From assembly GCA_016932335.1 (NCBI GenBank), contig JAFGCZ010000006.1:62001-126000 (forward strand): DNA of 64,000 bases. Direction: 5' to 3'. The notes under the pieces were generated by a model, which was given only the letters and a program-made list of their open reading frames with translations, did not search any database and was not told the DNA's origin. Both the position numbers and the translations under genes were made by a program. Numbering within the stretch: the first letter of the stretch is position 1; every line of letters begins with the position of its first letter. The stretch is from Opitutales bacterium. GTDB lineage: Bacteria > Verrucomicrobiota > Verrucomicrobiia > Opitutales > Oceanipulchritudinaceae. This document shows, in pieces, positions 27,034-35,997 of this stretch.

Positions 27034-27411
27034 TGCCCCCGGTTAAGTAAAGCTTGGGTCGGCAAATCCTATTTACCCGCTTTTCCAATCAAGACCATAA
27101 GCTTATAAGGTTCGAGACGATAATCAACCGTGTTATGGTCCATAACCCTATAGGGTTACAGATCATAACAGCATAAGGTTATAGACTGTAACCTTATGCT
27201 GTTATTTTATTATGGGGTCATTCCCTTTAGCTCGTTGGGATAATTTCCAGTCCTGAGAGTATACTGCCCTGACTGCGTGGATAGATCGCTACAATAACGA
27301 CTATCCTCACTCCACCATCAACTATCTCACTCCTCAGCAATATGAGGAGCAAAACACATCAAACATAGCATTAAAAAACTCTCTTCATTTGGCTTGAGTT
27401 AATCGGGGGCA
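27034..27411 (+). mobile_element. Decayed IS3-like element with both ends and the transposase tail
   Basis: TGCCCCCGGTTAAG at 27034-27047 and its imperfect inverse at about 27397-27411 (GTTAATCGGGGGCA) look like terminal inverted repeats with TG...CA ends. Just inside the right end, 27278-27397 encodes W-I-D-R-Y-N-N-D-Y-P-H-S-T-I-N-Y-L-T-P-Q and a TGA stop. This is the characteristic C-terminus of an IS3-family transposase (OrfB). A full IS3 element is about 1.2-1.5 kb, so most of the transposase is gone. The flanking bases show no clean target duplication. The interior now holds a set of palindromes. Confidence 0.75.
27097..27205 (+). repeat. Cluster of four palindromes inside the IS remnant
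   Basis: Perfect inverted repeats lie at 27097-27106 (ATAAGCTTAT), 27132-27146 (7-base arms), 27144-27157 (AACCCTATAGGGTT), and 27165-27181 with 27189-27205 (17-bp stem, 7-base loop). The words ATAAGGTT and AACCTTAT recur. The last hairpin is followed by a T-rich tract. Confidence 0.8.
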
Positions 27412-27581
27412 CTACATCTATCATCATCGCTGCGCCAACCAGGGGTAGACTGATAACTTGGCTGGCCGCAGGAGTTTCCCGGCATCTTCATCCCTTTTAT
27501 GAACCAGCTCCTCATCGTTTCTGAGTATAAAAAAAAGTCTCGTGAGAATCACGAGACTTTTGGGATGGAGAAAAACTTTTT
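27412..27581. other. Intergenic region between the IS remnant and pepF
   Basis: Apart from the pepF terminator at 27533-27561, I see no gene or recognisable site here. With the IS remnant, the protein-free stretch between the pilC-like gene and pepF is about 640 bases. Confidence 0.5.
27533..27561 (-). terminator. pepF terminator
   Basis: A perfect 13-bp stem (27533-27545 with 27549-27561) is followed on the minus strand by a long T-run. Confidence 0.88.
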
Positions 27582-29462
27582 TTAGAGTTCTGCGCAGGCG
27601 GCTTCCAGTTCGGAAACCAGTCTGTCCAACTCCTTAACTACGTTTTCGGTAGCTTCAGGCTTGGTCAGGTCAACGCCGGCTTTTTGCAGCTGGCGAATGG
27701 GGAAATCGTTGCCGCCGGAGCTGAGCAGTGTCAGGTAGCGGTGGATGATTTCTGCCTTATCCGCTTCGCTGGAAGCAGTCTGGACTGCCTTGTAAATGCT
27801 GGAGGAGGAGGCGTAGCAGGTGGCATATTTATACACGTAATAAGGGGTGTTGTAAAAATGCGGAATGCGTGCCCAGGAATACATATAGGGATCATCGGCA
27901 GGGATGATGTCACCGTAGTATTCTGCAGTGGTCTCTCTCCAGATCTGTGTCAGACGATCTGCGGTCAAGGTTTCGCCGCTTTCCACCAGCGTATGGGCTT
28001 TCAGTTCGAAATCGGCAAAGAGCGTTTGCGTAATAAAGGTACCGATGATGTCCTGGATCTGATGTTCCAGCAGGGCGATGCGCTGTTCCGGGGTGGTTAC
28101 TTCTTTCAGCAACTCGCCCAGAAAGAGCTTTTCATTAAAGGTCGAGGCTACCTCAGCCACGAAGATAGTGTAGTCGCTGGTGGCAAAGGGCTGATTGGCA
28201 TCGGAGAGCTGAGTGTGCATGGAGTGCCCCAGCTCATGAGCCAAGGTAAAGGCGTCTTCCATGGCGTCATGGTAGTTCAGCAACACAAAGGGACCAATTC
28301 CATAAATACCCGAGCTGTAGGCACCTGTGCGCTTGCCTACGCTTTCGTAGACGTCGATCTGGCCGTTTTCAAAGAGGGAGGCCAGTTCCTTCTGGTAGGC
28401 TTCCCCAAGGAGGGCTACAGAAGAGATGATGCGCGGTTTGATGTCCTCAAAAGGATATTGCGTCTTGTCGTCTACGATGGGGAACATGCAGTCGCTCCAA
28501 CCGTAGGTTTCCAGTCCCAGTACTTTTTGGCGCAGGTGGTGGTAGCGGCGCAGTGTTTCTTTGGCGTCTTTGGCCGTCTCGATCAGGTTGGTAAATACTT
28601 CCATCGGCACATTGTCGCCGTCCAGCTGGCTGGCCAGCACGGATTCGTAATTGCGTGCCTGTGCTTCTGCCCAACCGCTACTCAACGCGGCATCGTAAAT
28701 GGCAGCGTAAGTGTTTTTCTGGTCGATGATCGACTGGCTTAGCGTCTTCTGGATCAGCTTGCGGTCGGCCTGATTGCGCGATGTGGTCATGGCCATGGCA
28801 TAGCTGCCGGCGGTTACCTCAAAGCTTTCACCGTCGGAAAGCGTAATTGGCATCGGTTTGGCGTCTGCAGTGCTGATCGCGGCATAGATACCCGAAGGTA
28901 CGGTGCCCATTTTGGAGAAGTAGGAAAGCAGCTTTTCGCCTTCGGCATTCAGCACGTGTTCTTGCAGCCGGTAGGTTTCAGAGATCGGGAAACGATATAT
29001 CTGCAGTTCCGGGGTGCTGTCGATCCATTCCATCATCGTTGCTTCGGGAATGTTCAACATCTCGGGGGTAATCCAGCTCAGCTTTTGCTCCATGCTCTGG
29101 AATGCGCCCATAAACTGCCCCCAGCGGGCCAGCAGATCGTTGTCGCTCAAATTGATGTCGCGTTGCAACCCGGAGTAACCGTAGAGCCGGTAGGCCAGCT
29201 TGCCGATCTCATCGGAAAGTTGTTCCAGCTTAACGATTTGTTGGGGGCCTTCGGCCAGGGTTCCCTCCAGAGAGGCAATCTCATCACCGATGGTGCCAAC
29301 TTTGGCCAGATCGGCTTCCCAAGCATCCCAGCTCGGGTAAATTAGAGAAAAATCCCACTTGTAGGCATCCTCCACTTCGCTGCGAATTTTTACTTCTGCG
29401 TGTGCTGTGAGGCCCAACCCACAAAGCGCCACGCCAACAAGGCTCCATTTAATGAATTTCAT
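27582..29462 (-). CDS. pepF: Exported oligoendopeptidase F (M3 family)
   Basis: This 626-residue zinc peptidase of the M3B/PepF family cuts short peptides. The zincin motif H-E-L-G-H is at 409-413, with a downstream E in V-A-E-V-A-S-T-F-N-E. Unlike most PepF proteins, which are cytosolic, it starts with a signal peptide: M-K-F-I-K-W, a hydrophobic core V-G-V-A-L-C-G-L-G-L, then T-A-H-A. It should therefore act in the periplasm. The ATG at 29462 gives this signal peptide; an ATG five codons upstream (29477) is possible. It follows pyrF by 89 bases on the same strand. Confidence 0.92.
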   Translation of the reverse strand: MKFIKWSLVGVALCGLGLTAHAEVKIRSEVEDAYKWDFSLIYPSWDAWEADLAKVGTIGDEIASLEGTLAEGPQQIVKLEQLSDEIGKLAYRLYGYSGLQRDINLSDNDLLARWGQFMGAFQSMEQKLSWITPEMLNIPEATMMEWIDSTPELQIYRFPISETYRLQEHVLNAEGEKLLSYFSKMGTVPSGIYAAISTADAKPMPITLSDGESFEVTAGSYAMAMTTSRNQADRKLIQKTLSQSIIDQKNTYAAIYDAALSSGWAEAQARNYESVLASQLDGDNVPMEVFTNLIETAKDAKETLRRYHHLRQKVLGLETYGWSDCMFPIVDDKTQYPFEDIKPRIISSVALLGEAYQKELASLFENGQIDVYESVGKRTGAYSSGIYGIGPFVLLNYHDAMEDAFTLAHELGHSMHTQLSDANQPFATSDYTIFVAEVASTFNEKLFLGELLKEVTTPEQRIALLEHQIQDIIGTFITQTLFADFELKAHTLVESGETLTADRLTQIWRETTAEYYGDIIPADDPYMYSWARIPHFYNTPYYVYKYATCYASSSSIYKAVQTASSEADKAEIIHRYLTLLSSGGNDFPIRQLQKAGVDLTKPEATENVVKELDRLVSELEAACAEL

Positions 29463-29551
29463 ACGTATGTCTTCCATAGCCCGAATCGGGCCAATCTATG
29501 ATCGGATTTGTAATTTGCTTAAAAAGAATGTCGGCATTCCCCTATATCGCT

Positions 29552-30382
29552 TCAGCGATACTGGTTCAGTTCATTTTTGAGCTCCAGGGTGGCCTGCCGG
29601 GCGGCCTCTCCGACGTTGTCGGTTCCGGCCTTGGCAAAGGCATAGATGATCCCGCGGGAGGAGTTGATCATCAACCCGGCTCCACGGCTGTTCTTTCCAT
29701 TGTTGACAGAGGCTTGTGCATCGCCGCCCTGCGCCCCGACTCCGGGTACCAGCAGGGGCAGATCGCCTACCGCGCTGCGGATTTCCTTGAGCTCTTCAGG
29801 ATAGGTTGCCCCGACCACCAGGCACAGGTTTTGGTTGCTGTTCCACTCATTGGCGGCTTTTTCGGCAACGGTCATATAAATGGTTTTCCCGGTCGCCTGG
29901 TCGACGATGTTTTGCAAATCTCCTGATCCCGGGTTGGAGGTGCGGCAAAGCACAATCACACCCTTGTCCTTGCGCTCCAGAAACGGCTGCAGTGTATCGC
30001 CTCCCATGTAAGGGTTAACGGTCACCGCATCGGCACCATAAATGTCAAACGCCTCTTTGGCATATTGCTCTGCGGTGGCTCCGATATCGCCACGTTTGGA
30101 ATCCAGAATTACCGGCACCTCAGGACACACTTCTTTCAGGTAATCGATCGTCATCTGCAGCTCTTCCAACGCCCCGCAGCCAGCATAATAGGCGAATTGA
30201 GGCTTGTAAGAGCAGACCAAGTCCTTGGTCGCATCGATGATTTGGCGGTTGAATTCAAAAATCGGGTATTTTTCGGCTTTTAATGCCGAGGGAAGCTTTT
30301 CTGCATCGGGATCTAACCCGACGCACACCAGGGAGTTATTCTTTTCCCAGATGGATTCCAGTTTATCGTAAAATGACTGCAT
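29552..30382 (-). CDS. pyrF: Orotidine 5'-phosphate decarboxylase (PyrF type 2)
   Basis: PyrF makes UMP from OMP, the last step of de novo pyrimidine synthesis. The 276 residues and the layout match the longer type 2 form: C-V-G-L-D-P-D near 20-26, the catalytic D-S-K-R-G-D-I-G (D94, K96, D99), and V-P-G-V-G-A-Q-G-G-D late in the chain. The start is the ATG at 30382; the reading frame is open further up, but without family similarity. The other pyr genes in the window lie about 13 kb away. Confidence 0.94.
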   Translation of the reverse strand: MQSFYDKLESIWEKNNSLVCVGLDPDAEKLPSALKAEKYPIFEFNRQIIDATKDLVCSYKPQFAYYAGCGALEELQMTIDYLKEVCPEVPVILDSKRGDIGATAEQYAKEAFDIYGADAVTVNPYMGGDTLQPFLERKDKGVIVLCRTSNPGSGDLQNIVDQATGKTIYMTVAEKAANEWNSNQNLCLVVGATYPEELKEIRSAVGDLPLLVPGVGAQGGDAQASVNNGKNSRGAGLMINSSRGIIYAFAKAGTDNVGEAARQATLELKNELNQYR

Positions 30383-30443
30383 GCCGGACTGTATGGAAAA
30401 AGCACCTCCAAGGGAAAGACAAAAAAGAACCAAAGAGATATCT

Positions 30444-31517
30444 TCAATCGACTTTTACCGGGAGTATAGCTACATCGTCCGGCGCTGCCCAAAAATAGAG
30501 ATCCTCCTCGCCCGATTGGAGAAACCGCGGGTTCTGTTCATAGACCAGTAACAAATGCTCTCCGGTGGCCACCCGGTAACGTCCGATCAGTCCTTCATCG
30601 GTGGCATTGACAATCGTTCCATGGAAACAGTTTTCATCGGCCGGCATCTGCTCTATGTGCAGGCTTTCCGGGCGAATGGCTACCTCCACTTCTGTTCCCT
30701 CAACATAAGCATCTGACTCTGCCGTCAGTGTTCCGGAAATTTCTCCCAGATCGGTATCCACCAGAGCCATGCCGGCGGCGCTTTGTCGGAGTGTTCCCCG
30801 CAAAATATTGGCATCGCTCAGGAACTGGGCTACGAAGGTGGATGTTGGGTATTGCCAGAGTCGCCGCGGTGTGTCGTGTGCTTCTATGCGGCCCTCTTTC
30901 ATCAGCACCAAATCGGTGGCCAGAGCAAAGGCTTCAGCCACTTGAGTGGTGGCCCATACCAGGCAGATTCTCTCTGTGCGGCAATACTCTGCAATATCAC
31001 GCCCGATTTTCAGGCGCAGCCGCGGTTCCAGAGACGCCAGCTGATCGTCCACCAGGAGGCAGTGCGGGTGCACAGCCACACCGGAGGCCAGATAAAGCCG
31101 GTTGCGCTCACTGGTGGAAAGCCGCCCCACCGGATGCTCTGCAAATGCCTCCAGTCCAACGGCTTTCAACGCTCGCAATACTCGCTCATGTCTGTCTTTG
31201 CGCGGAACGCCCCACTGTCGGGCAACGACTTCCACTGCCTTGTAGACGCGCCACCCCGTTGGGATATCCCACTCGTCAGCCAGAAAAGCCCGTCGCCGCT
31301 GTGGGGATTGTCCGGTTACATCCTTATTCCCAAAATACAATTTGCCCCGGCGTACCTTTTCTTCGCCGGCAATGATTTTCAGCAGTGTGCTCTTGCCGCA
31401 ACCGCCCGGCCCCAGAATGGCTAAAACACAAGCCTCGGGCACTTCCAGATGAATGTTTTTCAAAATGGCGTCACCGTTCACGTAGAACGTCAGGTCTTCG
31501 ATCTTTAAAGAGCACAT
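30444..31517 (-). CDS. ABC transporter ATPase-like protein with degenerate catalytic motifs
   Basis: The 357-residue protein has the plan of the PotA/CysA group: an ATPase domain (1 to about 235) then a TOBE-like region (about 245-350). Walker A is intact (G-P-G-G-C-G-K-S-T, 36-44). The other motifs are altered. The Q-loop glutamine is missing (near A80), the signature is L-S-T-S-E (133-137) instead of L-S-G-G-Q, the catalytic glutamate after Walker B is D158, and the H-loop histidine is T191. It may bind ATP but turn it over poorly. No permease gene is near. The start could also be at 31538 or 31574. Confidence 0.8.
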   Translation of the reverse strand: MCSLKIEDLTFYVNGDAILKNIHLEVPEACVLAILGPGGCGKSTLLKIIAGEEKVRRGKLYFGNKDVTGQSPQRRRAFLADEWDIPTGWRVYKAVEVVARQWGVPRKDRHERVLRALKAVGLEAFAEHPVGRLSTSERNRLYLASGVAVHPHCLLVDDQLASLEPRLRLKIGRDIAEYCRTERICLVWATTQVAEAFALATDLVLMKEGRIEAHDTPRRLWQYPTSTFVAQFLSDANILRGTLRQSAAGMALVDTDLGEISGTLTAESDAYVEGTEVEVAIRPESLHIEQMPADENCFHGTIVNATDEGLIGRYRVATGEHLLLVYEQNPRFLQSGEEDLYFWAAPDDVAILPVKVD

Positions 31518-31631
31518 GAGATCCCATTTTGTTGGCATTTTGCCGACTGTCAAAGTCGGAATAGGTTGACTCAAATTCCCTTTCGCCTATACAGAATTCC
31601 GTCCGCCAAAAAGCGAAAGGCAGTTATTTAT

Positions 31632-32183
31632 ATGCATAGAGATTTGCAGCGTATTATGGTTTCCGAGGAAGCCATCAGAGAACGTGTGGTTGCTCTCAGT
31701 AAAGAGATAAGCAAAGATTACCGTAAAGTTGAGTCACTGACAGTGATTGCCATTGTCAACGGTGCCCTCATGTTTGCCTCGGATCTGATCCGCCGCTTCA
31801 ATATGCCTGTACGCTTCGATACCCTCCATGTATCCAGTCACAACGATAGGGAAAGCCGCCGCGACCCCGAAATTATAGACAGTTTGCGCATCTCCCTCCG
31901 TGGCCACGATGTGCTTGTTATCGACGATATTCTCGATACCGGGAACACCCTCCTTCGAGTTAAGGAAATGCTCCGTAAAGCAGAGCCGGCATCCCTCAAA
32001 TCCTGCGTGTTGCTCGATAAGAAAGAGCGCCGCGAGGTCGAAGTGGAAGCCGATTATGTGGGCTTTACCATTGAAGACGAATTTGTGGTCGGCTACGGGC
32101 TCGATTTTGGAGAGTTCTACCGCAACCTTCCCTGCATCGGTGTGCTCAAGGCCGAGTTACAGAACCCGCCTATTTTTCAATAG
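31632..32183 (+). CDS. hpt: Hypoxanthine phosphoribosyltransferase
   Basis: This purine-salvage enzyme converts hypoxanthine (and guanine) with PRPP to IMP or GMP. The 183-residue protein has the PRPP loop [13 protein letters not shown] at 94-106, I-V-N-G-A-L-M-F near 41-48, and D-Y-V-G-F-T-I with [12 protein letters not shown] near the end, the HPRT type. The frame is open to 31566, but the ATG at 31632 is the family start. Its 3' end overlaps mutY by 14 bases, tail to tail. Confidence 0.93.
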   Translation: MHRDLQRIMVSEEAIRERVVALSKEISKDYRKVESLTVIAIVNGALMFASDLIRRFNMPVRFDTLHVSSHNDRESRRDPEIIDSLRISLRGHDVLVIDDILDTGNTLLRVKEMLRKAEPASLKSCVLLDKKERREVEVEADYVGFTIEDEFVVGYGLDFGEFYRNLPCIGVLKAELQNPPIFQ

Positions 32184-33213
32184 CCTGTATTACTTTGCCC
32201 AGCCATTTGCGGTGTGGGCCGGATAGCGGTATCTCTTCCAAGCGGTCCTCACAGATCCATTCCAGTAGCGAATCTCCGGCTATGTGTGCCTCCAGTTGCT
32301 TATCCGACGCAATTTTGTAGAAACGCTCTTCAATTCTCTGGTTTGCAATACCGCGGCTGCCCTTAAAGAGCAGCGCCTTTCCGGTGAGGGAAACCTTCAC
32401 CTCTTCGGCTGTGGGGAACTCATAAATATTGGCCAGTCTTTTGGCTGTGTGCGGCGCTTTTCGCAGAAGGATTTCTCCAGCCGCGTTTTCCAGCAGTACC
32501 CGCTCAACCAGCACTTTCTCAGTCTTCTTTCTCTGGATATTCGGGATGCTCTCTGCCGTTCCCTCATTGAACGCACGGCAGCAATGCTGCACCGGGCAGA
32601 TCATACAGGAAGGATTGTTCTTTAAGCAAATCAGCGCCCCAAGCTCCATCATGGCCTCGTTGTGCAGTCCCGGGTTTTGCTTGTCGAGGAAGGCATCTGC
32701 CGCCGGGCGAATCGCCTCAATGGCTTCAGCTCCGCTTTCAAAGCATTGCCTGTTTCCGGTAATTCGGGCCAGCACTCGCACCACATTGCCGTCAACCACC
32801 GCCGCGGCATAACCTTGGGCCAGACTGCTGATCGCTGCAGAAGAGTAGGGGCCAACGCCCGGTAATGCCTGCCAGGCCTCCGGTGTTTGCGGCACATCAG
32901 GCAGTGCGGTTAATGCCTTGGCCAGTTTGTGCAGATTACGGGCGCGGTTGTAATAGCCGAGCCCTTCCCACGCCTTCAACACACTTGCTTCCTCCGCCTT
33001 GGCTAATGTTTCGAAGTCAGGGAACAACTGCATCCAGCGGTCAAAATAGGGCAACATCGTCTTTACCTGAGTCTGCTGCAGCATAAACTCGGAAATCACT
33101 GTTCGGTAGAGACTCCGCGTTTCCCGCCAGGGCAAATCGCGTGCCGATGCCCTGAACCAGTCTCCCAAGGCCCTGCGAAATGTTTTCTTCTGCGCTGTGC
33201 TCTCTCCCTGCAT
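32170..33213 (-). CDS. mutY: A/G-specific adenine DNA glycosylase
   Basis: MutY removes adenine mispaired with 8-oxoguanine. The 347-residue protein has the catalytic E42 in [10 protein letters not shown], the helix-hairpin-helix L-P-G-V-G-P-Y, D141 in V-V-D-G-N-V-V-R-V, and a canonical iron-sulphur loop, C196-x6-C203-x2-C206-x5-C212. A NUDIX-like C-terminal domain (about 225-345) recognises 8-oxoguanine. A GTG at 33231 is an alternative start. The intact loop here contrasts with that of nth in this window. Confidence 0.94.
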   Translation of the reverse strand: MQGESTAQKKTFRRALGDWFRASARDLPWRETRSLYRTVISEFMLQQTQVKTMLPYFDRWMQLFPDFETLAKAEEASVLKAWEGLGYYNRARNLHKLAKALTALPDVPQTPEAWQALPGVGPYSSAAISSLAQGYAAAVVDGNVVRVLARITGNRQCFESGAEAIEAIRPAADAFLDKQNPGLHNEAMMELGALICLKNNPSCMICPVQHCCRAFNEGTAESIPNIQRKKTEKVLVERVLLENAAGEILLRKAPHTAKRLANIYEFPTAEEVKVSLTGKALLFKGSRGIANQRIEERFYKIASDKQLEAHIAGDSLLEWICEDRLEEIPLSGPHRKWLGKVIQAIEK

Positions 33214-33291
33214 GCCCTCAACATGCAGCACTTTCCCGCTTTGCCAACTCGCTTTTCCGATTTGTTTGTAGCCTCGATGAGATTATTGCTT

Positions 33292-33999
33292 CTATAGATC
33301 GAAAGAGAATGAGTTTGTGCTTGTTGTGAATAGCTTAGATGTTTGTATGTTAATTATTTCAAAAAGCAGTTTTCCATCTTGTTCTTTTGGTTTAAATAAT
33401 GTTCCCAATACAACTCCTGGTCCAAGATATTTTGTAATAATTATATTTGCTGCAGCAAGTGAGGATATTGCATTTAAAAGCGTTGCATGTTCTTTTGTTG
33501 AGTTTGGTGAATGCTTGATCTTGTTATATGCATTCCACCATTCAGGTTTTTCTATTTCTCCTGATTCTATTTTTTGAAATGGTTTAAGTAGGTTCTTTTC
33601 GCTTTTAGAGAGCGGATTTAATAGAGATGATTCTATTTTAACTGAGTTTAGTTTTAATTTTTTGCTTAAAAATACGAAATCATGGATATTAGGTTTTGTA
33701 ACGTTTTCATACATTTTTTTGAGTATGGTTTTGGATACTATTTCATATATATTAGATGATTCTCTTATGATTGAAGAAAACATCATCGATGAACAATGTT
33801 TGTTTTCTTCTACAGGTAGGATATACTTAAATGCGTCAATCAACATGTCTTCTATCAGGATATAACTAAGCTTCAGGTTTAGTGATTCTTCTGATATTTT
33901 CTGTTGGTATTGATATAGTTGTCTACTTAGTGTTTTCGTAGATTCTTCAACATAAAAACATTCATAATAATCTAATGTGGATCTAGTTCGTTTATTCAT
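33292..33999 (-). CDS. HEPN-like hypothetical protein, AT-rich
   Basis: I do not recognise this 235-residue protein as a named family. It is rich in Lys, Asn, Ile and Ser and coded by clearly AT-rich DNA, unlike the genes on both sides, which suggests transfer. The segment W-W-N-A-Y-N-K-I-K-H (154-163), then A-T-L-L-N-A-I-S-S-L-A-A-A-N, resembles the Y-N-x-x-K-H core of HEPN-like helical proteins. Many of these sit in defence or abortive-infection loci. The classical R-x4-6-H RNase motif is not obvious. No second gene of a system is adjacent. Confidence 0.6.
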   Translation of the reverse strand: MNKRTRSTLDYYECFYVEESTKTLSRQLYQYQQKISEESLNLKLSYILIEDMLIDAFKYILPVEENKHCSSMMFSSIIRESSNIYEIVSKTILKKMYENVTKPNIHDFVFLSKKLKLNSVKIESSLLNPLSKSEKNLLKPFQKIESGEIEKPEWWNAYNKIKHSPNSTKEHATLLNAISSLAAANIIITKYLGPGVVLGTLFKPKEQDGKLLFEIINIQTSKLFTTSTNSFSFDL

Positions 34000-34171
34000 G
34001 TCAGCAAAGTAAATAAGGTATTAGTGACTGTGTCTGTTTTGCTACTAGATTGTCATTATTTTTATAGCTTTAGTCAATGTTTCTTTCGAAAAAGAAAATG
34101 TCCTTGTTTTTCTGTCTAAAGTAAATTCTTGATTCACCGGCCTGCTATGGGTTACTCTGAGGCTCATTTTT

Positions 34172-35179
34172 ATGGCCCCTAAAAAGAAATCCGAAAGCGA
34201 CCAACCCAAGAAAACAAGCCTTTATACCATAGAGCTGGATGACCGGCAGTTGGACAAGGTTCAGGCTTATTGCGAACAGCAAATTTGGGAAGCCTTCGAT
34301 GCGCCTTACTCGCAGTACGCCTACAAGCACAAATACACTCAGGTAACACTCGTTGCCTACGAAAAACGCAATAAGCAGGGGCTTCGCAAATTGGTCATTT
34401 CCGGTAAAGGCACCGAGGATTTTGTTCGCGATTTCATTGAACCCGAGGTTACCGGAGAAGCCCGGCTGGGATACGACGAAGTTCACCATCCGGAGTGGTT
34501 CGAACCACATGCCGGGATGGACGAAGCCGGCAAGGGCGATCTCTTTGGCCCCGTGGTGGCCGCTACCGTGATTGCCTCTGCCGATGCTGTGCACGATTTT
34601 CTGAAAATGGGCGTGGCCGACTCCAAAACGCGCACCGATCCAGTTATTATGCGCCTCGATCAGGAAATCCGCAAAATGAAGAACGTCACGGTACAGGTGG
34701 CCTTCTGCACCATGGATCGCTACAATGAGCTCATGGCCCGCCCTCGGGCCAACCTCAATAAATTGCTGGCCTGGCTCCATGCCCGCGCTCTGGAGAATGC
34801 GTTGGCCAAACAAAAAACCCCTTGGGGCCTGCTCGACCAGTTCTCTAAACAGCCCTTGGTTCAACAACAGCTCAAGAAGGACGGATGCGATTTCGACCTG
34901 CGTATGCGCACCAAAGCGGAAAGCGATCCTGTGGTTGCCGCGGCCTCCATTTGTGCCCGTGCCGAATTCCTCCGCCAGTTGGCCCTGCTCGAAAAGCACC
35001 TCGACGAATCCCTTTGCCCGTTGCCCAAAGGCTCCGGTGCGCCCGCCAAGAAGGCGGCTATTAAAATCGTTTCTCATATGGGCGATGCTGCGCTTGCCGG
35101 GGTTGCCAAACTGCACTTTAAAACAAGCTACGAAGCCCGTGGCTTGCCTGTTCCTGAACGCCCCTCCTGGGGCTCCTGA
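34172..35179 (+). CDS. rnhC: Ribonuclease HIII
   Basis: RNase HIII cuts RNA in RNA-DNA hybrids. The 335-residue protein has the N-terminal TBP-like substrate-binding domain (about 15-95) typical of HIII. The catalytic domain starts with G-M-D-E-A-G-K-G-D-L-F-G-P-V-V near 115-129; K-G-D, where HII has R-G, is diagnostic. A later D-P-V-V-A-A-A-S-I-C-A-R-A-E-F supplies further acidic and structural residues. It is followed after 30 bases by rnhB, an unusual side-by-side pair. Confidence 0.93.
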   Translation: MAPKKKSESDQPKKTSLYTIELDDRQLDKVQAYCEQQIWEAFDAPYSQYAYKHKYTQVTLVAYEKRNKQGLRKLVISGKGTEDFVRDFIEPEVTGEARLGYDEVHHPEWFEPHAGMDEAGKGDLFGPVVAATVIASADAVHDFLKMGVADSKTRTDPVIMRLDQEIRKMKNVTVQVAFCTMDRYNELMARPRANLNKLLAWLHARALENALAKQKTPWGLLDQFSKQPLVQQQLKKDGCDFDLRMRTKAESDPVVAAASICARAEFLRQLALLEKHLDESLCPLPKGSGAPAKKAAIKIVSHMGDAALAGVAKLHFKTSYEARGLPVPERPSWGS

Positions 35180-35209
35180 TTGGTTCTCTGTTACTCTGTC
35201 TGTTTCCCT

Positions 35210-35959
35210 ATGATTCACCTATTAGCCGCTTTTGACCGCTGCCGACTCTTTCCCTGCAAAATACTCGCAGGAATTGACGAAGCCGGCAGAGGGGCGCTCG
35301 CCGGTCCCGTGGTTGCCGGGGCGGTTATTGCTCCCCTGTCCTTTTACGAAGACGCTCGCGCCTTAAAACTGCTCGAGGCTGCCAACGATTCCAAAAAACT
35401 CACTGCCGCCCGTCGGGAGATGCTTTTCTCTGCGATCTGCAGCCTGGCAGAAGACTGCAAAATCGCTTTTTCTCCCGGTGTTGCCGATGTTAACGAAATC
35501 GCCGAACACAACATTCTCGGCGCCACCAAATTGGCCATGCAGCGGGCCCTGCTCGCTGCGGTGGAGAAAGCGCCCTTTGCTGTGGAGCTGCACTCATTGC
35601 TTCCGGATTCCTTTTTTGGCCTTTCCGATAAATGCGAAGCCGCCGCTCAGTTGCTCGTAGACGGAAAACCGCTAAAAAATTTTCCCTATGCCCATGAGGC
35701 CATCGTTCAGGGAGATGGGCAGTCGCTGGTCATTGCCCTTTCCTCCATTGTGGCCAAAGTCACCAGAGACCACATGATGCTTGAGCTCGACAGTTGCTAC
35801 CCGCAATATGGTTTTATCGACCATAAAGGCTATGGAGTAGAAAGTCACCGCGAAGCCATCCTTACCCATGGGCCTTGCCCGGAACATCGGGAACTTTTTC
35901 TGCGAAAAATTCGCAAAGGCGGATACGCTGCGCTTGAGCAGGACGAAATCGACTTTTGA
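35210..35959 (+). CDS. rnhB: Ribonuclease HII
   Basis: RNase HII cuts at single ribonucleotides in DNA and starts ribonucleotide excision repair. The 249-residue protein carries A-G-I-D-E-A-G-R-G-A-L-A-G-P-V-V-A-G-A-V near 20-40, N-D-S-K-K-L near 60, and A-L-S-S-I-V-A-K-V-T-R-D in the second half, all HII marks. The ATG at 35210 is preferred over the in-frame TTG at 35180. It lies directly behind rnhC on the same strand. Confidence 0.93.
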   Translation: MIHLLAAFDRCRLFPCKILAGIDEAGRGALAGPVVAGAVIAPLSFYEDARALKLLEAANDSKKLTAARREMLFSAICSLAEDCKIAFSPGVADVNEIAEHNILGATKLAMQRALLAAVEKAPFAVELHSLLPDSFFGLSDKCEAAAQLLVDGKPLKNFPYAHEAIVQGDGQSLVIALSSIVAKVTRDHMMLELDSCYPQYGFIDHKGYGVESHREAILTHGPCPEHRELFLRKIRKGGYAALEQDEIDF

Positions 35960-35997
35960 CAAAACCTTCGATTCGTTTAAATTGCTGTCATTAAGCT

